Assembly: GCA_021775255.1 (NCBI GenBank)
Contig: JAJFIA010000010.1
Location: 186,001 to 250,000 of the forward strand
Direction: 5' to 3'
DNA from: Roseovarius sp.
Lineage (GTDB): Bacteria > Pseudomonadota > Alphaproteobacteria > Rhodobacterales > Rhodobacteraceae
DNA length: 64,000 nucleotides
Every line of letters begins with the position of its first letter. Position 1 is the stretch's first letter. The notes beneath the pieces are model-generated. The model was not told where the DNA came from. It made no database searches and was given only the letters and a program-made list of their open reading frames with translations. Position numbers and translations under genes: made by a program. Positions 27,135-35,750 of this stretch are shown here, one piece after another.

Positions 27135-28216
27135 AACCGGCGGTTGCAGCCCTCTGCGCGTTATTGTTTCTGGCCGGGTCTGGCGCGGCTGAAACCCTTC
27201 GGATTGCCACCTATAACACCGATCTTGCCCGCAAGGGTCCGGGGCTTTTGCTGCGCGATATACTGAAGGGTGAAGATGCACAGATTGCGGCTGTGCAACA
27301 GGTGATCAGCGCCGTTGCCCCGGATATACTTGTGTTGCAGGGCGTTGATTATGATCTTGGCCTCGAGGCGCTAACGGCCCTGCGCGATGCCCTGTCAGAG
27401 GGTGGCCCGGATTATCCTTATATCTTTGCCCTGCGGCCCAATTCGGGCATGGCGACAGGGCTGGATATGGATGGCGACGGGCGCAAGGGCGGGGCGCGTG
27501 ATAAACAGGGCTATGGCCAGTTTGCCGGTGAGGGCGGCATGGCGATCCTGTCACGTTTTGCGATTGACGAAACTGCCATGCGTGATTTCAGCGGGCTGTT
27601 GTGGAAAGATGTCCCCGGTGCCTTGCTGCCCGAACAGGATGGCAAACCGTTTCCATCCCCCGAGGCACAGGCGGTGCAAAGGTTGTCATCCGTGGCGCAT
27701 TGGCTGGTGCCGGTCAGAATTGCGGCTGGCCGCAGGCTTGATCTGCTGACCTTCCACGCCACGCCGCCGGTGTTTGACGGGCCGGAAGACCGAAACGGGC
27801 GGCGCAACCATGATGAGATCGCGTTTTGGGGCCGCTATCTGAACGGCGATTTCGGCCCTGTGCCGGACGCGGATTTCGTGGTGATCGGCGATGCCAATCT
27901 TGATCCCGTTGATGGCGAGGGCCGCAAACAGGCAATCCTTGATCTGCTGAATGATCCCCGGCTTCAGGATCCAGAACCAAAGCGGCCGGGCAGGGTGGAA
28001 AACACCTCCGGCCACAAAGGGGATCCGATGCTGGATACGGTCGACTGGCCCAGCCCTGATCCGGGGCCGATGCGGGTGGATTACATCCTGCCTTCGGCAG
28101 GTCTGCTGGTTCTGGATTCAGGGGTTTACTGGCCGCAGAATGGTACATCCGACGCTGCGGCGGCTGCAAAAGCCAGCCGTCACCGGCTTGTCTGGGTTGA
28201 TCTTGAGTTTCCGTAG
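27131..28216 (+). CDS. Secreted endonuclease/exonuclease/phosphatase family protein
   Basis: A 361-residue protein with signal peptide (MKPAVAALCALLFLAGSGAA) and an EEP fold. Seen: LRIATYNTDL at the first strand, a DILVLQGVDY where the family usually has an E in LQE (here Q-G), GEGGMAILSRF, LTFHATPPVFD, DFVVIGDANLDP, and DYILPS with the C-terminal ASRHRLVWVDLE for the S-D-H-like end. The catalytic core is largely retained, so it could cut nucleic acid or phosphoesters in the periplasm. Starts with GTG overlapping the upstream membrane-protein stop. Confidence 0.78.
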   Translation: MKPAVAALCALLFLAGSGAAETLRIATYNTDLARKGPGLLLRDILKGEDAQIAAVQQVISAVAPDILVLQGVDYDLGLEALTALRDALSEGGPDYPYIFALRPNSGMATGLDMDGDGRKGGARDKQGYGQFAGEGGMAILSRFAIDETAMRDFSGLLWKDVPGALLPEQDGKPFPSPEAQAVQRLSSVAHWLVPVRIAAGRRLDLLTFHATPPVFDGPEDRNGRRNHDEIAFWGRYLNGDFGPVPDADFVVIGDANLDPVDGEGRKQAILDLLNDPRLQDPEPKRPGRVENTSGHKGDPMLDTVDWPSPDPGPMRVDYILPSAGLLVLDSGVYWPQNGTSDAAAAAKASRHRLVWVDLEFP

Positions 28217-28230
28217 CCGGGCAACGTGCC

Positions 28231-29379
28231 TTAGCTCAGGAAACGCCCGGATATTGCGCCGGTCATATAGCTTATGCGCCCGCCTGCGATGGTGGCGCAA
28301 AGCTGCTTGCTTGCGGCATCCAGAATAACCATATCCGCACGTTTTGCCGGGATGAGCGCACCACGGTCCTTGAATCCCAACAGCCGTGCAGGCCCGCCCG
28401 AGATCATTTCCCATGCCGCAGCAAACTCCAATATCCCAACCTCTGCCAGTACAAATGCGGCCCGTCTGAGCGAGGGGTAATGGTAATCCGAGGCCAGGGC
28501 ATCACATAATCCCATCTGCACCATATCGCGCGCCTGAGCATTGCCTTTATGCGAGCCGCCCCTGACAATGTTTGGCGCGCCCATGATGATGCTGTCGCCA
28601 TTCTGACGGGCTTCTTTTGCTGCGATATGCGTCTCGGGAAATTCAGCAATGCGCACGCCCATGTCATGCCAGTAACGGCGGGATTCTGTGCTATTGTCAT
28701 CATGGCTGCCAAGCAAGACACCGCGCTGCAACAGGCGTTTGCTCAAAGAGGCAAGCGCGGGTGGGATTTCATCGCGATGCGCATGCATCTTTTGCATATT
28801 GGCCAGATGCCGCTCGGGGTTGCGGCCCGCGCGCAAGGCCTGCCCGGTCAGGCGCGGCGGGCGCTTGCCCTTTTCAAGGGCCGCATGGGGCAGGTGATCG
28901 CTGAACACCACATAATTGATGTCATGGGCGGCAATCAGGGCCTCAACCGCCTCATATTCCTCAAGCATCGGGGCTTCGAACCGCAACAATACATGCAAAT
29001 CCGTATCCACTCGCGGGCGTATCTGCGCCACGGCTTGCAGCATCCTGATGGCAAAATCCGGCCCGCGCAACCCGCCTTCCCAACTGTAGAACTGCGCCAG
29101 AAAAGCGGTGGTGATGCCATTGGCCGCAAGCTCGGCCTCGGCAGAAATAACCCCGGGAGAGAGATCTTTCATCATCCCCCGGCGCGGCGCAAGATGGCGC
29201 TCAAACCCGTCGCCGTGGGGGTCAACAATGCCCGGCAGGATCATGTAGCCGCTCAGGTCCACCTCGCGTTTGATATGGGTATCAACCACCCGGCCTTCGG
29301 ATAATGACAGCGCGGTTTCTTCCAGTCCGCCGGGCACAAGAACCTGCGCGCCGGTCAGGCGCAGATCAGGCGGATTCAT
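28231..29379 (-). CDS. phnM: Orphan PhnM-like phosphonate metabolism hydrolase
   Basis: Amidohydrolase of 382 residues matching PhnM, which removes diphosphate from alpha-D-ribose 1-methylphosphonate 5-triphosphate in the C-P lyase pathway. Seen: [17 protein letters not shown] with the metal-binding His residues, [35 protein letters not shown] and LASDYHYPS. No other phn gene is in the window; PhnM normally travels with phnGHIJKL. The upstream gene for a secreted hydrolase overlaps its start by 4 bases. It may serve a pathway other than methylphosphonate breakdown, or the rest of the pathway is elsewhere. Confidence 0.88.
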   Translation of the reverse strand: MNPPDLRLTGAQVLVPGGLEETALSLSEGRVVDTHIKREVDLSGYMILPGIVDPHGDGFERHLAPRRGMMKDLSPGVISAEAELAANGITTAFLAQFYSWEGGLRGPDFAIRMLQAVAQIRPRVDTDLHVLLRFEAPMLEEYEAVEALIAAHDINYVVFSDHLPHAALEKGKRPPRLTGQALRAGRNPERHLANMQKMHAHRDEIPPALASLSKRLLQRGVLLGSHDDNSTESRRYWHDMGVRIAEFPETHIAAKEARQNGDSIIMGAPNIVRGGSHKGNAQARDMVQMGLCDALASDYHYPSLRRAAFVLAEVGILEFAAAWEMISGGPARLLGFKDRGALIPAKRADMVILDAASKQLCATIAGGRISYMTGAISGRFLS

Positions 29380-30098
29380 TTGTCGCCGCCCCAGAAAAGA
29401 TCACCTATTTCCAGATCATGATCAAATTCCCCGTCGCGCAAAAACGTCTCGACCTGCCGGATCACCATCGGATTGTTCATCATGAATGTGTGGGTGACCG
29501 GCAGTTCGATATGGTCCTTCATGCCCGCCACTTTTGTCGAGCTGACCGAAACCTTGCCATCGTCCGGACCCTCCAGCAAAAGCGAGAAATAAGGGTTGAG
29601 CGAGCGCGTGCCGGCAATGATCCCCAGCTCAAAATCCACCGGCGGCAGGCTGGCCAGAAATGTGTCCGGTCCGGTTTCAAGCTGCATCCCCGCCGGGCCG
29701 TTGAGCCATTCAAACAACTCCAGCCCATCCAGCTCATCCACCACCGCCGAGCCATGATTGGGCGGTGCCAGCATCACCACCCGGCCCATATCGGCGGGGC
29801 GGTTATCCTTGAGCCAGACCCGCAGCAGAATGCCGCCCATCGAGTGGGTCACGAAATGAATTTTGGTATCGCCGCACACCCGCACGGCCCAGGGCAGGGT
29901 TTCTTCGGTCAGCCGGGTAATCTTTTTATCGGTCGAGCGGTAATCAGGCGCGAACACATCATAGCCATCGGCCTCAAGCACCTCCTGCATCACCAGAAAC
30001 GAGGCCTTGGTGCGCGCCAGACCATGCAGCAGCACAACACAATCGGCGCGGGCAGCACCCGGTAATATCAACGCAAGTAGGAGGGCAAATTTTTTCAT
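29376..30098 (-). CDS. Secreted alpha/beta-hydrolase, lipase-like
   Basis: Protein of 240 residues with a signal peptide ([18 protein letters not shown]). The mature part begins [16 protein letters not shown], giving the oxyanion HG motif. The nucleophile elbow is [10 protein letters not shown] and APPNHGSA follows. The pattern matches triacylglycerol lipase / PGAP1-type esterases. The substrate is unknown. Its stop overlaps the phnM start by 4 bases (ATGA), so the two are co-translated, although no shared pathway is obvious. Confidence 0.78.
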   Translation of the reverse strand: MKKFALLLALILPGAARADCVVLLHGLARTKASFLVMQEVLEADGYDVFAPDYRSTDKKITRLTEETLPWAVRVCGDTKIHFVTHSMGGILLRVWLKDNRPADMGRVVMLAPPNHGSAVVDELDGLELFEWLNGPAGMQLETGPDTFLASLPPVDFELGIIAGTRSLNPYFSLLLEGPDDGKVSVSSTKVAGMKDHIELPVTHTFMMNNPMVIRQVETFLRDGEFDHDLEIGDLFWGGDK

Positions 30099-30138
30099 GA
30101 TCTTTCAGATATAAGCCGGGTTGCGGGGGATTTCACCT

Positions 30139-31311
30139 TCAGAGTTTTGCCAATAATTCTTTTGTCGGCCAGGCATCCGCGGGCAGCCCGAGTTTTTGCT
30201 GCATATCCTGTACTGCCGCGCGGGTGCCCGAGCCAAGGATGCCGTCGATCTTGCCCACATCATACCCCTGCGCCGTGAGCTTTTGCTGCAGGCGCTTCAT
30301 GTCCGGGCCGCTAAGCCCCGGATCGGGATTGCCGGGGGTGAATACCGGCCCGCCTTCGATACGGTTGGCGAAATACGCCGCCGTGAGGACATAGGTAAAG
30401 CTTTGATTCCAGTTGAAATAAACCCGAAAATTCGGATAAGCCAGAAAGGCAGGCCCATGGCGCCCCTGTGGCAGAATAACCGAGGCTGGCAGGTTTCCCG
30501 TGATCTTGCCATGGCGCGGTTTGACCCCAAGTTTTGCCCATTCCGAGGCTTTCATGCTGTGGCGCAACCCGGTTTTTGACCAGTCGAGCCCGGCGGGCAC
30601 CGATATTTCCTGCAACCATGGCTCACCCTTGCGCCAGCCCAGATGTGACAGCATTTTGCCCCCGGACATCAGCGCATCCGGGGCCGAGGTTTTCAGCCTC
30701 ACATGGCCATCGCCATCGCCATCCACGCCGTTGTCCAGAATGTCCTGAGGCAGCATCTGCACCATGCCAATTTCACCGGCCCAGGCCCCGGTGGTGCGGG
30801 TGGGGCTGAAATCGCCGTGCTCAAAAAGCTCTAACGCCGCAAACACCTGTGGCCGAAAAAGATGCGGGCGGCGGCAATCATGCGCCAGCGTGACCAGCGC
30901 ATTGAGAGTGTTGAAATCGCCCTGAAAGCCTCCGAAATCGGTTTCAAACGCCCAAAAGGCCAGCAGCACACCCCGATTGATGCCATAGTCACGCTCGATC
31001 CGTTTGAAAACCGAGGCGTGCTGTTTGGCCTTCGCACGGCCGGTATTCAGGCGGTTGGCGCTGATCAGATGGCGGGCGAATTCGGTGAAGTTTTTCTGAA
31101 ACACGCCCTGCCTGCGGTCGGCTTTGATCACGGCCGGATCCTGCTGCACCGGGGCGAAAAACTGATCCACGGTGGCCGGTGCATGGCCCTGCGCCATGGC
31201 CTCCTGTTTCATCCCGTTGACAAATCCCGAAAAGCTGCCGCCGCATTGTTGGGCGGTGGCTGTGCTGCCAAAGGCAAGGCCAAGCGCGGCTATGGGGCTG
31301 AAAAAACGCAT
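30139..31311 (-). CDS. Lytic murein transglycosylase with peptidoglycan-binding domain
   Basis: MltB-family periplasmic enzyme of 390 residues that cleaves glycan strands of peptidoglycan. A signal peptide (MRFFSPIAALGLAFGSTATA) precedes the catalytic domain, where FETDFGGFQGDFNT carries the catalytic Glu and GEIGMVQMLPQD is conserved. The C-terminal domain (about 325-390), with LQQKLTAQGYDVGKIDGILGSGTRAAV, is a PG_binding_1 repeat. GAGGGTAAC precedes ATG at 31311. The frame is open almost 100 codons further, but that would bury the signal peptide. Confidence 0.88.
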   Translation of the reverse strand: MRFFSPIAALGLAFGSTATAQQCGGSFSGFVNGMKQEAMAQGHAPATVDQFFAPVQQDPAVIKADRRQGVFQKNFTEFARHLISANRLNTGRAKAKQHASVFKRIERDYGINRGVLLAFWAFETDFGGFQGDFNTLNALVTLAHDCRRPHLFRPQVFAALELFEHGDFSPTRTTGAWAGEIGMVQMLPQDILDNGVDGDGDGHVRLKTSAPDALMSGGKMLSHLGWRKGEPWLQEISVPAGLDWSKTGLRHSMKASEWAKLGVKPRHGKITGNLPASVILPQGRHGPAFLAYPNFRVYFNWNQSFTYVLTAAYFANRIEGGPVFTPGNPDPGLSGPDMKRLQQKLTAQGYDVGKIDGILGSGTRAAVQDMQQKLGLPADAWPTKELLAKL

Positions 31312-31354
31312 GTTACCCTCGTCATTTAACATTCGGGCAATAGTAAGCTGACCG

Positions 31355-32257
31355 CTAGCCCAAGACAACAGCCAGAAAAAGAACCACGGCAAAAGCCGCC
31401 GCCCAGACACGCCACAGCACGGTACAGGCCGCATTAATCTGATCCGGGCCAATGTCCTTTTGGCCTGCGGCGTTGACATAAGGATAATCGTGCATCTTGC
31501 CGTCATAAGAGCGCGGCCCCGACAGGGCCACGCCCAAAACCCGCGCCATTGCCGCCTCGGGCCAGCCGGCATTGGGCGAGCGGTGCAACCGGGCCTCGGC
31601 GGCAATCTTGGGCCAGCGGCGCATCAACCCGTGAGGCAGGGCAATCAATATGGCCGTCAGGCGGGCCGGAATGAGATTGAGCAGATCATCAAGCCGCGCC
31701 GCCGCCCAGCCAAATTCCTCATGGCGCGCGGTGCGATAGCCGATCATGCTATCGGCGGTATTGGTGATCTTATAAAGCAAAAGCCCCGGCAGACCGGCAA
31801 TCAGATACCAGAACACCGGCGCAATCACCCCGTCCGAGAGGTTCTCGGCCGCCGATTCAATGGCAGAGCGGGCAATCGCGGGCCGCTCCATCGCCACGGT
31901 ATCGCGGCCCACGATCCGGGCAAGGGCGCTCCGCGCATCGCCCAAAGACAGGCGCAGCGCATCGGCCACTTCGCGCACATGATCCACCAGTGATTTTTGC
32001 GCCAGCAGGACCGCGACAACCAATATTTCAGCCCCCCAGCCAAGCCAGCGCAGGCCCCAGCCAAGCCCAAGCGCCATACCGCCAAGCAGCAGCATCGCGG
32101 CAACACCCCTGAGGCGCTTTTGAGGCCCGGAATTCAGGGTTTTGTCAATCCAGTCAACGGCATGACCCATCAGGATCGCCGGATGCGGGAGGCGCTCCCA
32201 CAGCCATCTCGGCTCGCCCATCAGGGCATCAAGGATCATCGCCAGAGCAAGGATCAT
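31355..32257 (-). CDS. cbiB: Adenosylcobinamide-phosphate synthase
   Basis: CobD/CbiB family membrane protein of 300 residues that attaches the aminopropanol linker to adenosylcobyric acid in B12 synthesis. Several hydrophobic segments (for example about 52-70, 76-90, 280-300) and signature runs DALMGEPRWLWERLPHPAILMG, SAAENLSDGVIAPVFWYL and ITNTADSMIGYR are clear. It lies upstream, on the opposite strand, of the corrin-ring operon at 34.6-41 kb. Next to it is the DUF1636 gene, often found with B12 genes. Confidence 0.93.
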   Translation of the reverse strand: MILALAMILDALMGEPRWLWERLPHPAILMGHAVDWIDKTLNSGPQKRLRGVAAMLLLGGMALGLGWGLRWLGWGAEILVVAVLLAQKSLVDHVREVADALRLSLGDARSALARIVGRDTVAMERPAIARSAIESAAENLSDGVIAPVFWYLIAGLPGLLLYKITNTADSMIGYRTARHEEFGWAAARLDDLLNLIPARLTAILIALPHGLMRRWPKIAAEARLHRSPNAGWPEAAMARVLGVALSGPRSYDGKMHDYPYVNAAGQKDIGPDQINAACTVLWRVWAAAFAVVLFLAVVLG

Positions 32258-32284
32258 GTTACATTCTTCCCATCGGCAATCCGG

Positions 32285-32659
32285 TTATGCCTGATCATCC
32301 GGTAACGCCGGATGGCGGGTGATGAAATGCCCCTTCACCCCCTGCGGCCAGTCACGAAACGGCACCTGACCTGTATCGGACCGGGCGTGTTTCTCGGCAT
32401 AGTCAACGATCGCTTCGGCGGCGGCCTCATCGGGGGTGAAATTGCCCAATGTATAGGCCAGTTTTCCCCGCGCCTGAATCGCCACGTTGCACCCGTGGGT
32501 GCAGCCCATCAGGCACGAAACCCGCCGGGTTTTCACATCGCGCCCCCTGGCCTGTTGCTCAACCAGTTTGGCCATATCCTCGCCATGCGGGCGGGCATCG
32601 CTATCGGCATTCCAGGTGTCGCGCTTGCAGGTGTCGCAAATGGTGATCCAGGTGGTCAT
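32285..32659 (-). CDS. DUF1636 family metal-binding protein
   Basis: Small soluble protein of about 124 residues. Cysteines lie in ICDTCKRDTW near the start and CLMGCTHGCNVAIQ in the middle, giving a thioredoxin-like 2Fe-2S ferredoxin or metal-binding pattern. DUF1636 genes are commonly found beside cobalamin genes, in line with cbiB next door. The ATG at 32659 has AAGGA 6 bases upstream; an ATG two codons earlier would leave no spacing. It may bring cobalt or electrons to corrin synthesis; that is inference. Confidence 0.8.
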   Translation of the reverse strand: MTTWITICDTCKRDTWNADSDARPHGEDMAKLVEQQARGRDVKTRRVSCLMGCTHGCNVAIQARGKLAYTLGNFTPDEAAAEAIVDYAEKHARSDTGQVPFRDWPQGVKGHFITRHPALPDDQA

Positions 32660-32805
32660 GGGCATTCCTTGAATTTATCCGACCCTTTCAATCTGAATTT
32701 CCCCCCCATGGCAAGCCGGGTTTTTCGGTGGGTTTTGGCTGATCGGGTCAGATTTTTGCAACCAGATCGGGAATAATAATTTTGTTAAAATGCCTAAGGT
32801 TTTTA

Positions 32806-32820
32806 TTAACCATTTGTTAA
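32806..32820. promoter_or_regulatory. CtrA-type full binding site
   Basis: TTAACCATTTGTTAA is a perfect TTAA-N7-TTAA CtrA box, centred 90 bases upstream of the single-domain receiver gene at 32903. Further TTAA words lie close by (near 32784 and 32840). CtrA is the master regulator of motility or cell-cycle genes in alphaproteobacteria. Control of the receiver gene is inferred from position. Confidence 0.65.
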
Positions 32821-32902
32821 TATTTGAGGTCAATCAGGGTTAATAAATAAAGAATGTGCGGGCTGGCGTGATCTAAAGCCGCCCCCGCATATAGGAGCGA
32901 AA

Positions 32903-33310
32903 ATGAAAGTTCTGATCGTAGAAAGCCAGCCCGAACTTGGCCGCCTGTGGCAAAACCACATGCAGCGGCAGGGGATGGAAGTGCGGCTTGTGACTGATCA
33001 GGCGGGGGCGGCCACGGCACTGCACGCGCAGGCGTTTGACATTATCGTGCTTGATCTGGTGATCTCGCGCGGCAGTGCCTTTGCCATCGCTGATCTTGCC
33101 AGTTACCGCCACCCCGAAACCCGGATTGTTTTTGTGACCAACACCTCGTTTTTCTCGGATGGCTCAATCTTCAATCTCAGCGCCAATGCCTGCGCCTTTT
33201 TGCAATCCGACACGCCCCCCGAAGATCTGACAGCGATGGTGCAGCATTATGGTGGCGGGCTTACAGCCCCGCGCGCCCATGCGGTGCTTGAAAATCCAGT
33301 AGCGGGTTGA
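32903..33310 (+). CDS. Single-domain receiver protein with altered active site
   Basis: Free-standing receiver-type protein of 135 residues with no output domain. It starts MKVLIVESQPELGRLW. D51 in IVLDLV fits the phospho-acceptor, and T79/T81 in VTNTS fits the switch. The conserved lysine is missing: AFLQSDTPPEDL has Ser102 where K-P is normal. The first acidic pair is reduced to E7. It could be phosphorylated weakly or act by binding. A CtrA-type box lies upstream. Its last 50 bases overlap the end of the convergent reductase gene. ATAGGAGCGAAA precedes the ATG. Confidence 0.8.
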   Translation: MKVLIVESQPELGRLWQNHMQRQGMEVRLVTDQAGAATALHAQAFDIIVLDLVISRGSAFAIADLASYRHPETRIVFVTNTSFFSDGSIFNLSANACAFLQSDTPPEDLTAMVQHYGGGLTAPRAHAVLENPVAG

Positions 33311-34241
33311 CCGGAATGATCCGGTGCGGGTTAACCGTATTCTGGCTGTAATGATAATGCCGCACGATGTGATCAAAATTCACCGTTTCCGCCACCCCTG
33401 GCCATTGGTACAGCTCGCGCAGATAGCCCCATAGATTGGGGTAGTCGATGATCCGGGCGCGGTTGCATTTGAAATGCAGATGATAGACCAGATCAAACCG
33501 AATCAGCGTGGTGAACAACCGCCAATCGGCCTCGGTGATCTGATCGCCGGTCAGATAGCGCGATTTGCCAAGTATCCCTTCCAGCCAGTCAAGGCTTTCA
33601 AACAGCGGCCCGATGGCGGCATCATAAGCGTCTTGCCCGGTGGCAAAACCGGCCTTGTAGACGCCGTTATTGAGGCTGTCATAGATGCGGGCATTCGCGG
33701 CGTCGATCTCGGGGCGTAATTCAGCGGGGTAATAATCATCCGCATTGCCGGTGACCCCGTTGAAGGCCGTGTTGAACATGCGGATAATCTCGGAAGATTC
33801 GTTTGATACAATCGTCTCGCGTTTCCTATCCCACAGCACCGGCACAGTGACACGGCCCGAGATTTTCGGATCGGTTTTCAGATAAATATCGCGTAAAAAC
33901 GGCAGGTTATAAAGCTGATCCCCGGTGGCGGCCTGATAATCCGACTGAAAGCTCCAGCCCTCTTCCAGCATATCGGGATGCACCACCGACACAGCGATAT
34001 GGCTTTCAAGGCGCTTCAGGGCGCGAAAAATCAATGTGCGATGCGCCCAGGGACAGGCATAGGAGACATAAAGATGATAGCGCCCGGATTGCGCCGGAAA
34101 GCCGCCCTCGCCGGTTGGTCCGGCGCTGCCATCCACCGTGATCCAGTTGCGAAACCCCGCCGTGGAGCGGACAAATTTGCCCTTGGTCGATTTGGTATCA
34201 TACCAGGTGTCCTGCCACAGCCCATTGACCAGAAGTCCCAT
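33261..34241 (-). CDS. Glutathionyl-hydroquinone reductase (YqjG/ECM4 family)
   Basis: Glutathione transferase of the Xi class, 326 residues, that reduces glutathionyl-hydroquinones with glutathione. The thioredoxin-like domain has the catalytic C63 in SYACPWAHRTL; the C-terminal helical domain includes RYLTGDQITEADWRLFTTLIRFD and the family-typical NPHRIIP. AAAAGGAGATTTATC precedes the ATG at 34241. Its 3' end overlaps the convergent receiver gene by 50 bases. gshA, needed for glutathione, is at 60.5 kb in the same window. Confidence 0.92.
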   Translation of the reverse strand: MGLLVNGLWQDTWYDTKSTKGKFVRSTAGFRNWITVDGSAGPTGEGGFPAQSGRYHLYVSYACPWAHRTLIFRALKRLESHIAVSVVHPDMLEEGWSFQSDYQAATGDQLYNLPFLRDIYLKTDPKISGRVTVPVLWDRKRETIVSNESSEIIRMFNTAFNGVTGNADDYYPAELRPEIDAANARIYDSLNNGVYKAGFATGQDAYDAAIGPLFESLDWLEGILGKSRYLTGDQITEADWRLFTTLIRFDLVYHLHFKCNRARIIDYPNLWGYLRELYQWPGVAETVNFDHIVRHYHYSQNTVNPHRIIPVNPLLDFQAPHGRAGL

Positions 34242-34261
34242 GATAAATCTCCTTTTCCGCC

Positions 34262-34541
34262 TTAAACTAGGCGGCAGGGAAAATTACAAAAGCCCCATGG
34301 CTGCGCAGTCATCGTGCGTTTGTGCACATGTCGGATTTCATCCCCTGCACGGCGTTTCTTCGATTGCACCGGTTCGTCCGGTTCGGATAAGGTGATCTTG
34401 ACGAAGCCCATGATCGGGCCGGAAAGGTGTGCAGGGGGTGGCCGACCCGTATCGGGGGCCTGAACTTGCGTTGTCAGCGGTGGGTAACACGCCTGCTTCC
34501 CCCCTTTTCGCACTATGTTATGGAGCCAAAGGGGGCATATC
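34262..34541. other. 280-base gap before the cobalamin operon
   Basis: I searched for a cobalamin riboswitch (B12 box and GCCACTG) on both strands and found none. A 50-codon frame on the minus strand (34262-34411, starting MGFVKITL) has no ribosome site and is not called. TCCGGTTCGG-like short repeats exist near 34375. The promoter of the cob operon must lie here, but no clear -35/-10 pair is visible. Confidence 0.4.
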
Positions 34542-34628
34542 ATGAAGCGTGATTTCTGTTCTGCTATCGCCGGGAAAACCGCTTGGCGGGCCGCCCTTGG
34601 CATGAATTCCGAAGGGCTGAGCCGATGA
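34542..34628 (+). CDS. Possible 28-residue leader peptide coupled to cbiX
   Basis: The small frame starts ATG AAG CGT (MKRDFCSAIAGK...) at 34542, directly after AAAGGGGGCATATC, one of the best ribosome sites in the window. It ends at TGA 34626-34628, overlapping the cbiX ATG as ATGA. cbiX itself has only a weakly spaced GAAGG. The product is a 28-residue, slightly basic peptide with one cysteine and no known family. It could be a real small protein, or it could serve to load ribosomes onto cbiX or regulate it. Supported only by ribosome site and overlap. Confidence 0.5.
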   Translation: MKRDFCSAIAGKTAWRAALGMNSEGLSR

Positions 34629-35701
34629 GCAAAACCGGTGTAATGATCTGTGGCCACGGCTCGCGCTCGCAATCGGCGGTGGACGAGTTTGCCACATTGG
34701 CGCAAAAATTGCCGCCCTATCTGCCTGAAGGCTGGTTGATGGAATATGGCTATCTTGAATTTGCCAATCCGGTAATCCGTGATGGGCTTGATCGTTTGCG
34801 CGAAGCAGGATGCGATCGCATTCTGGCGGTGCCGGGGATGCTGTTTGCCGCGATGCATTCCAAGAATGATATCCCCACGGTGCTCAATACCTATGCCGCC
34901 AGACATGGGCTGAATATCAGCTATGGTCAGGAACTTGGGGTTGATGCCAAAATGATTGCCGCCGCCGGGGCGCGGGTACGCGACGCTGTGACCCGGGCCA
35001 ATGCCGATCTGGGAGAGGTCAGCCTGCATGACACCTGCCTGGTTGTCATCGGCCGCGGCGCCTCTGATCCCGATGCCAATGGCAATGTCGCGAAAATCGC
35101 CCGCATGTTGCAGGAAGGCATGGGCTTTGGCTGGTGCGAGGTGGGCTATTCCGGCGTCACCTTCCCGCTGGTCGAGCCGTGCCTCACCCATGTCACGCGC
35201 CTTGGCTACAAGCGCGTCATCGTCTTCCCCTATTTCCTGTTTTCCGGCATCCTGATTGATCGCATCTATGGCTTCACCGATCAGGTGGCGGCAGCACACC
35301 CGGACATGCAATTTGTCAAAGCCGGCTATCTCGGCGATCACCCGCAAGTGCTGGAAACCTTCGCGGCCCGGATCACCGAACAGGCAGGCGAGGTGCCACC
35401 GCCCAACTGCGCCATGTGCCAATACCGCACTCAGATCCTGGGATTCGAGGCCGAACTGGGCGCGGTGCAGGAAAGCCATCACCACCATGTCGAGGGCCAG
35501 GGCGCCAACGCGCCCGGTGCCACCGTGGAAACCTGTGATTTGTGCGAAAACTTCTGCACCGGAGAATGCCGACTGGATATGGAAGACCACCACCACCATC
35601 ACCACGACCATGACCACCCCCATGATCACCACCACCACGCCACATACCCTCATGCCGATCACCCGCACGGCCCCGAAAGCGCCCGCAAAGTAAAACCCTG
35701 A
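34625..35701 (+). CDS. cbiX: Sirohydrochlorin cobaltochelatase with His-rich tail
   Basis: Long-type CbiX of 358 residues that inserts cobalt into sirohydrochlorin, first committed step to the corrin ring. Two CbiX half-domains (about 5-125 and 135-250) are visible; catalytic H11 is in ICGHGSRS and the second half has VIGRGASDPDAN. C262-x2-C265 in NCAMCQYR is the family's Fe-S motif, followed by a further cysteine cluster C304, C307, C311, C315. The tail (285-348) holds an HHHH run and then two dozen residues dominated by His and Asp, a likely metal store. The longer in-frame start at 34583 was not used because 34625 overlaps the small ORF stop. Confidence 0.92.
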   Translation: MSKTGVMICGHGSRSQSAVDEFATLAQKLPPYLPEGWLMEYGYLEFANPVIRDGLDRLREAGCDRILAVPGMLFAAMHSKNDIPTVLNTYAARHGLNISYGQELGVDAKMIAAAGARVRDAVTRANADLGEVSLHDTCLVVIGRGASDPDANGNVAKIARMLQEGMGFGWCEVGYSGVTFPLVEPCLTHVTRLGYKRVIVFPYFLFSGILIDRIYGFTDQVAAAHPDMQFVKAGYLGDHPQVLETFAARITEQAGEVPPPNCAMCQYRTQILGFEAELGAVQESHHHHVEGQGANAPGATVETCDLCENFCTGECRLDMEDHHHHHHDHDHPHDHHHHATYPHADHPHGPESARKVKP

Positions 35702-35750
35702 AACCTTTCATTTTTCTCCAAATACTCCCGCCGGAGGCATCGATACTCTT

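Noticed and set aside
34242..34624. Cobalamin riboswitch upstream of cbiX
   Set aside because: No B12 box or GCCACTG core was found on either strand. A covariance-model search would be decisive.
34262..35668. 468-codon open frame antisense to cbiX, ending in a 50-codon piece beyond it
   Set aside because: Its Val/Met run is the mirror of the CbiX His tail. The outer 50 codons (34262-34411) lack a ribosome site, although they lie just upstream of the reductase gene.
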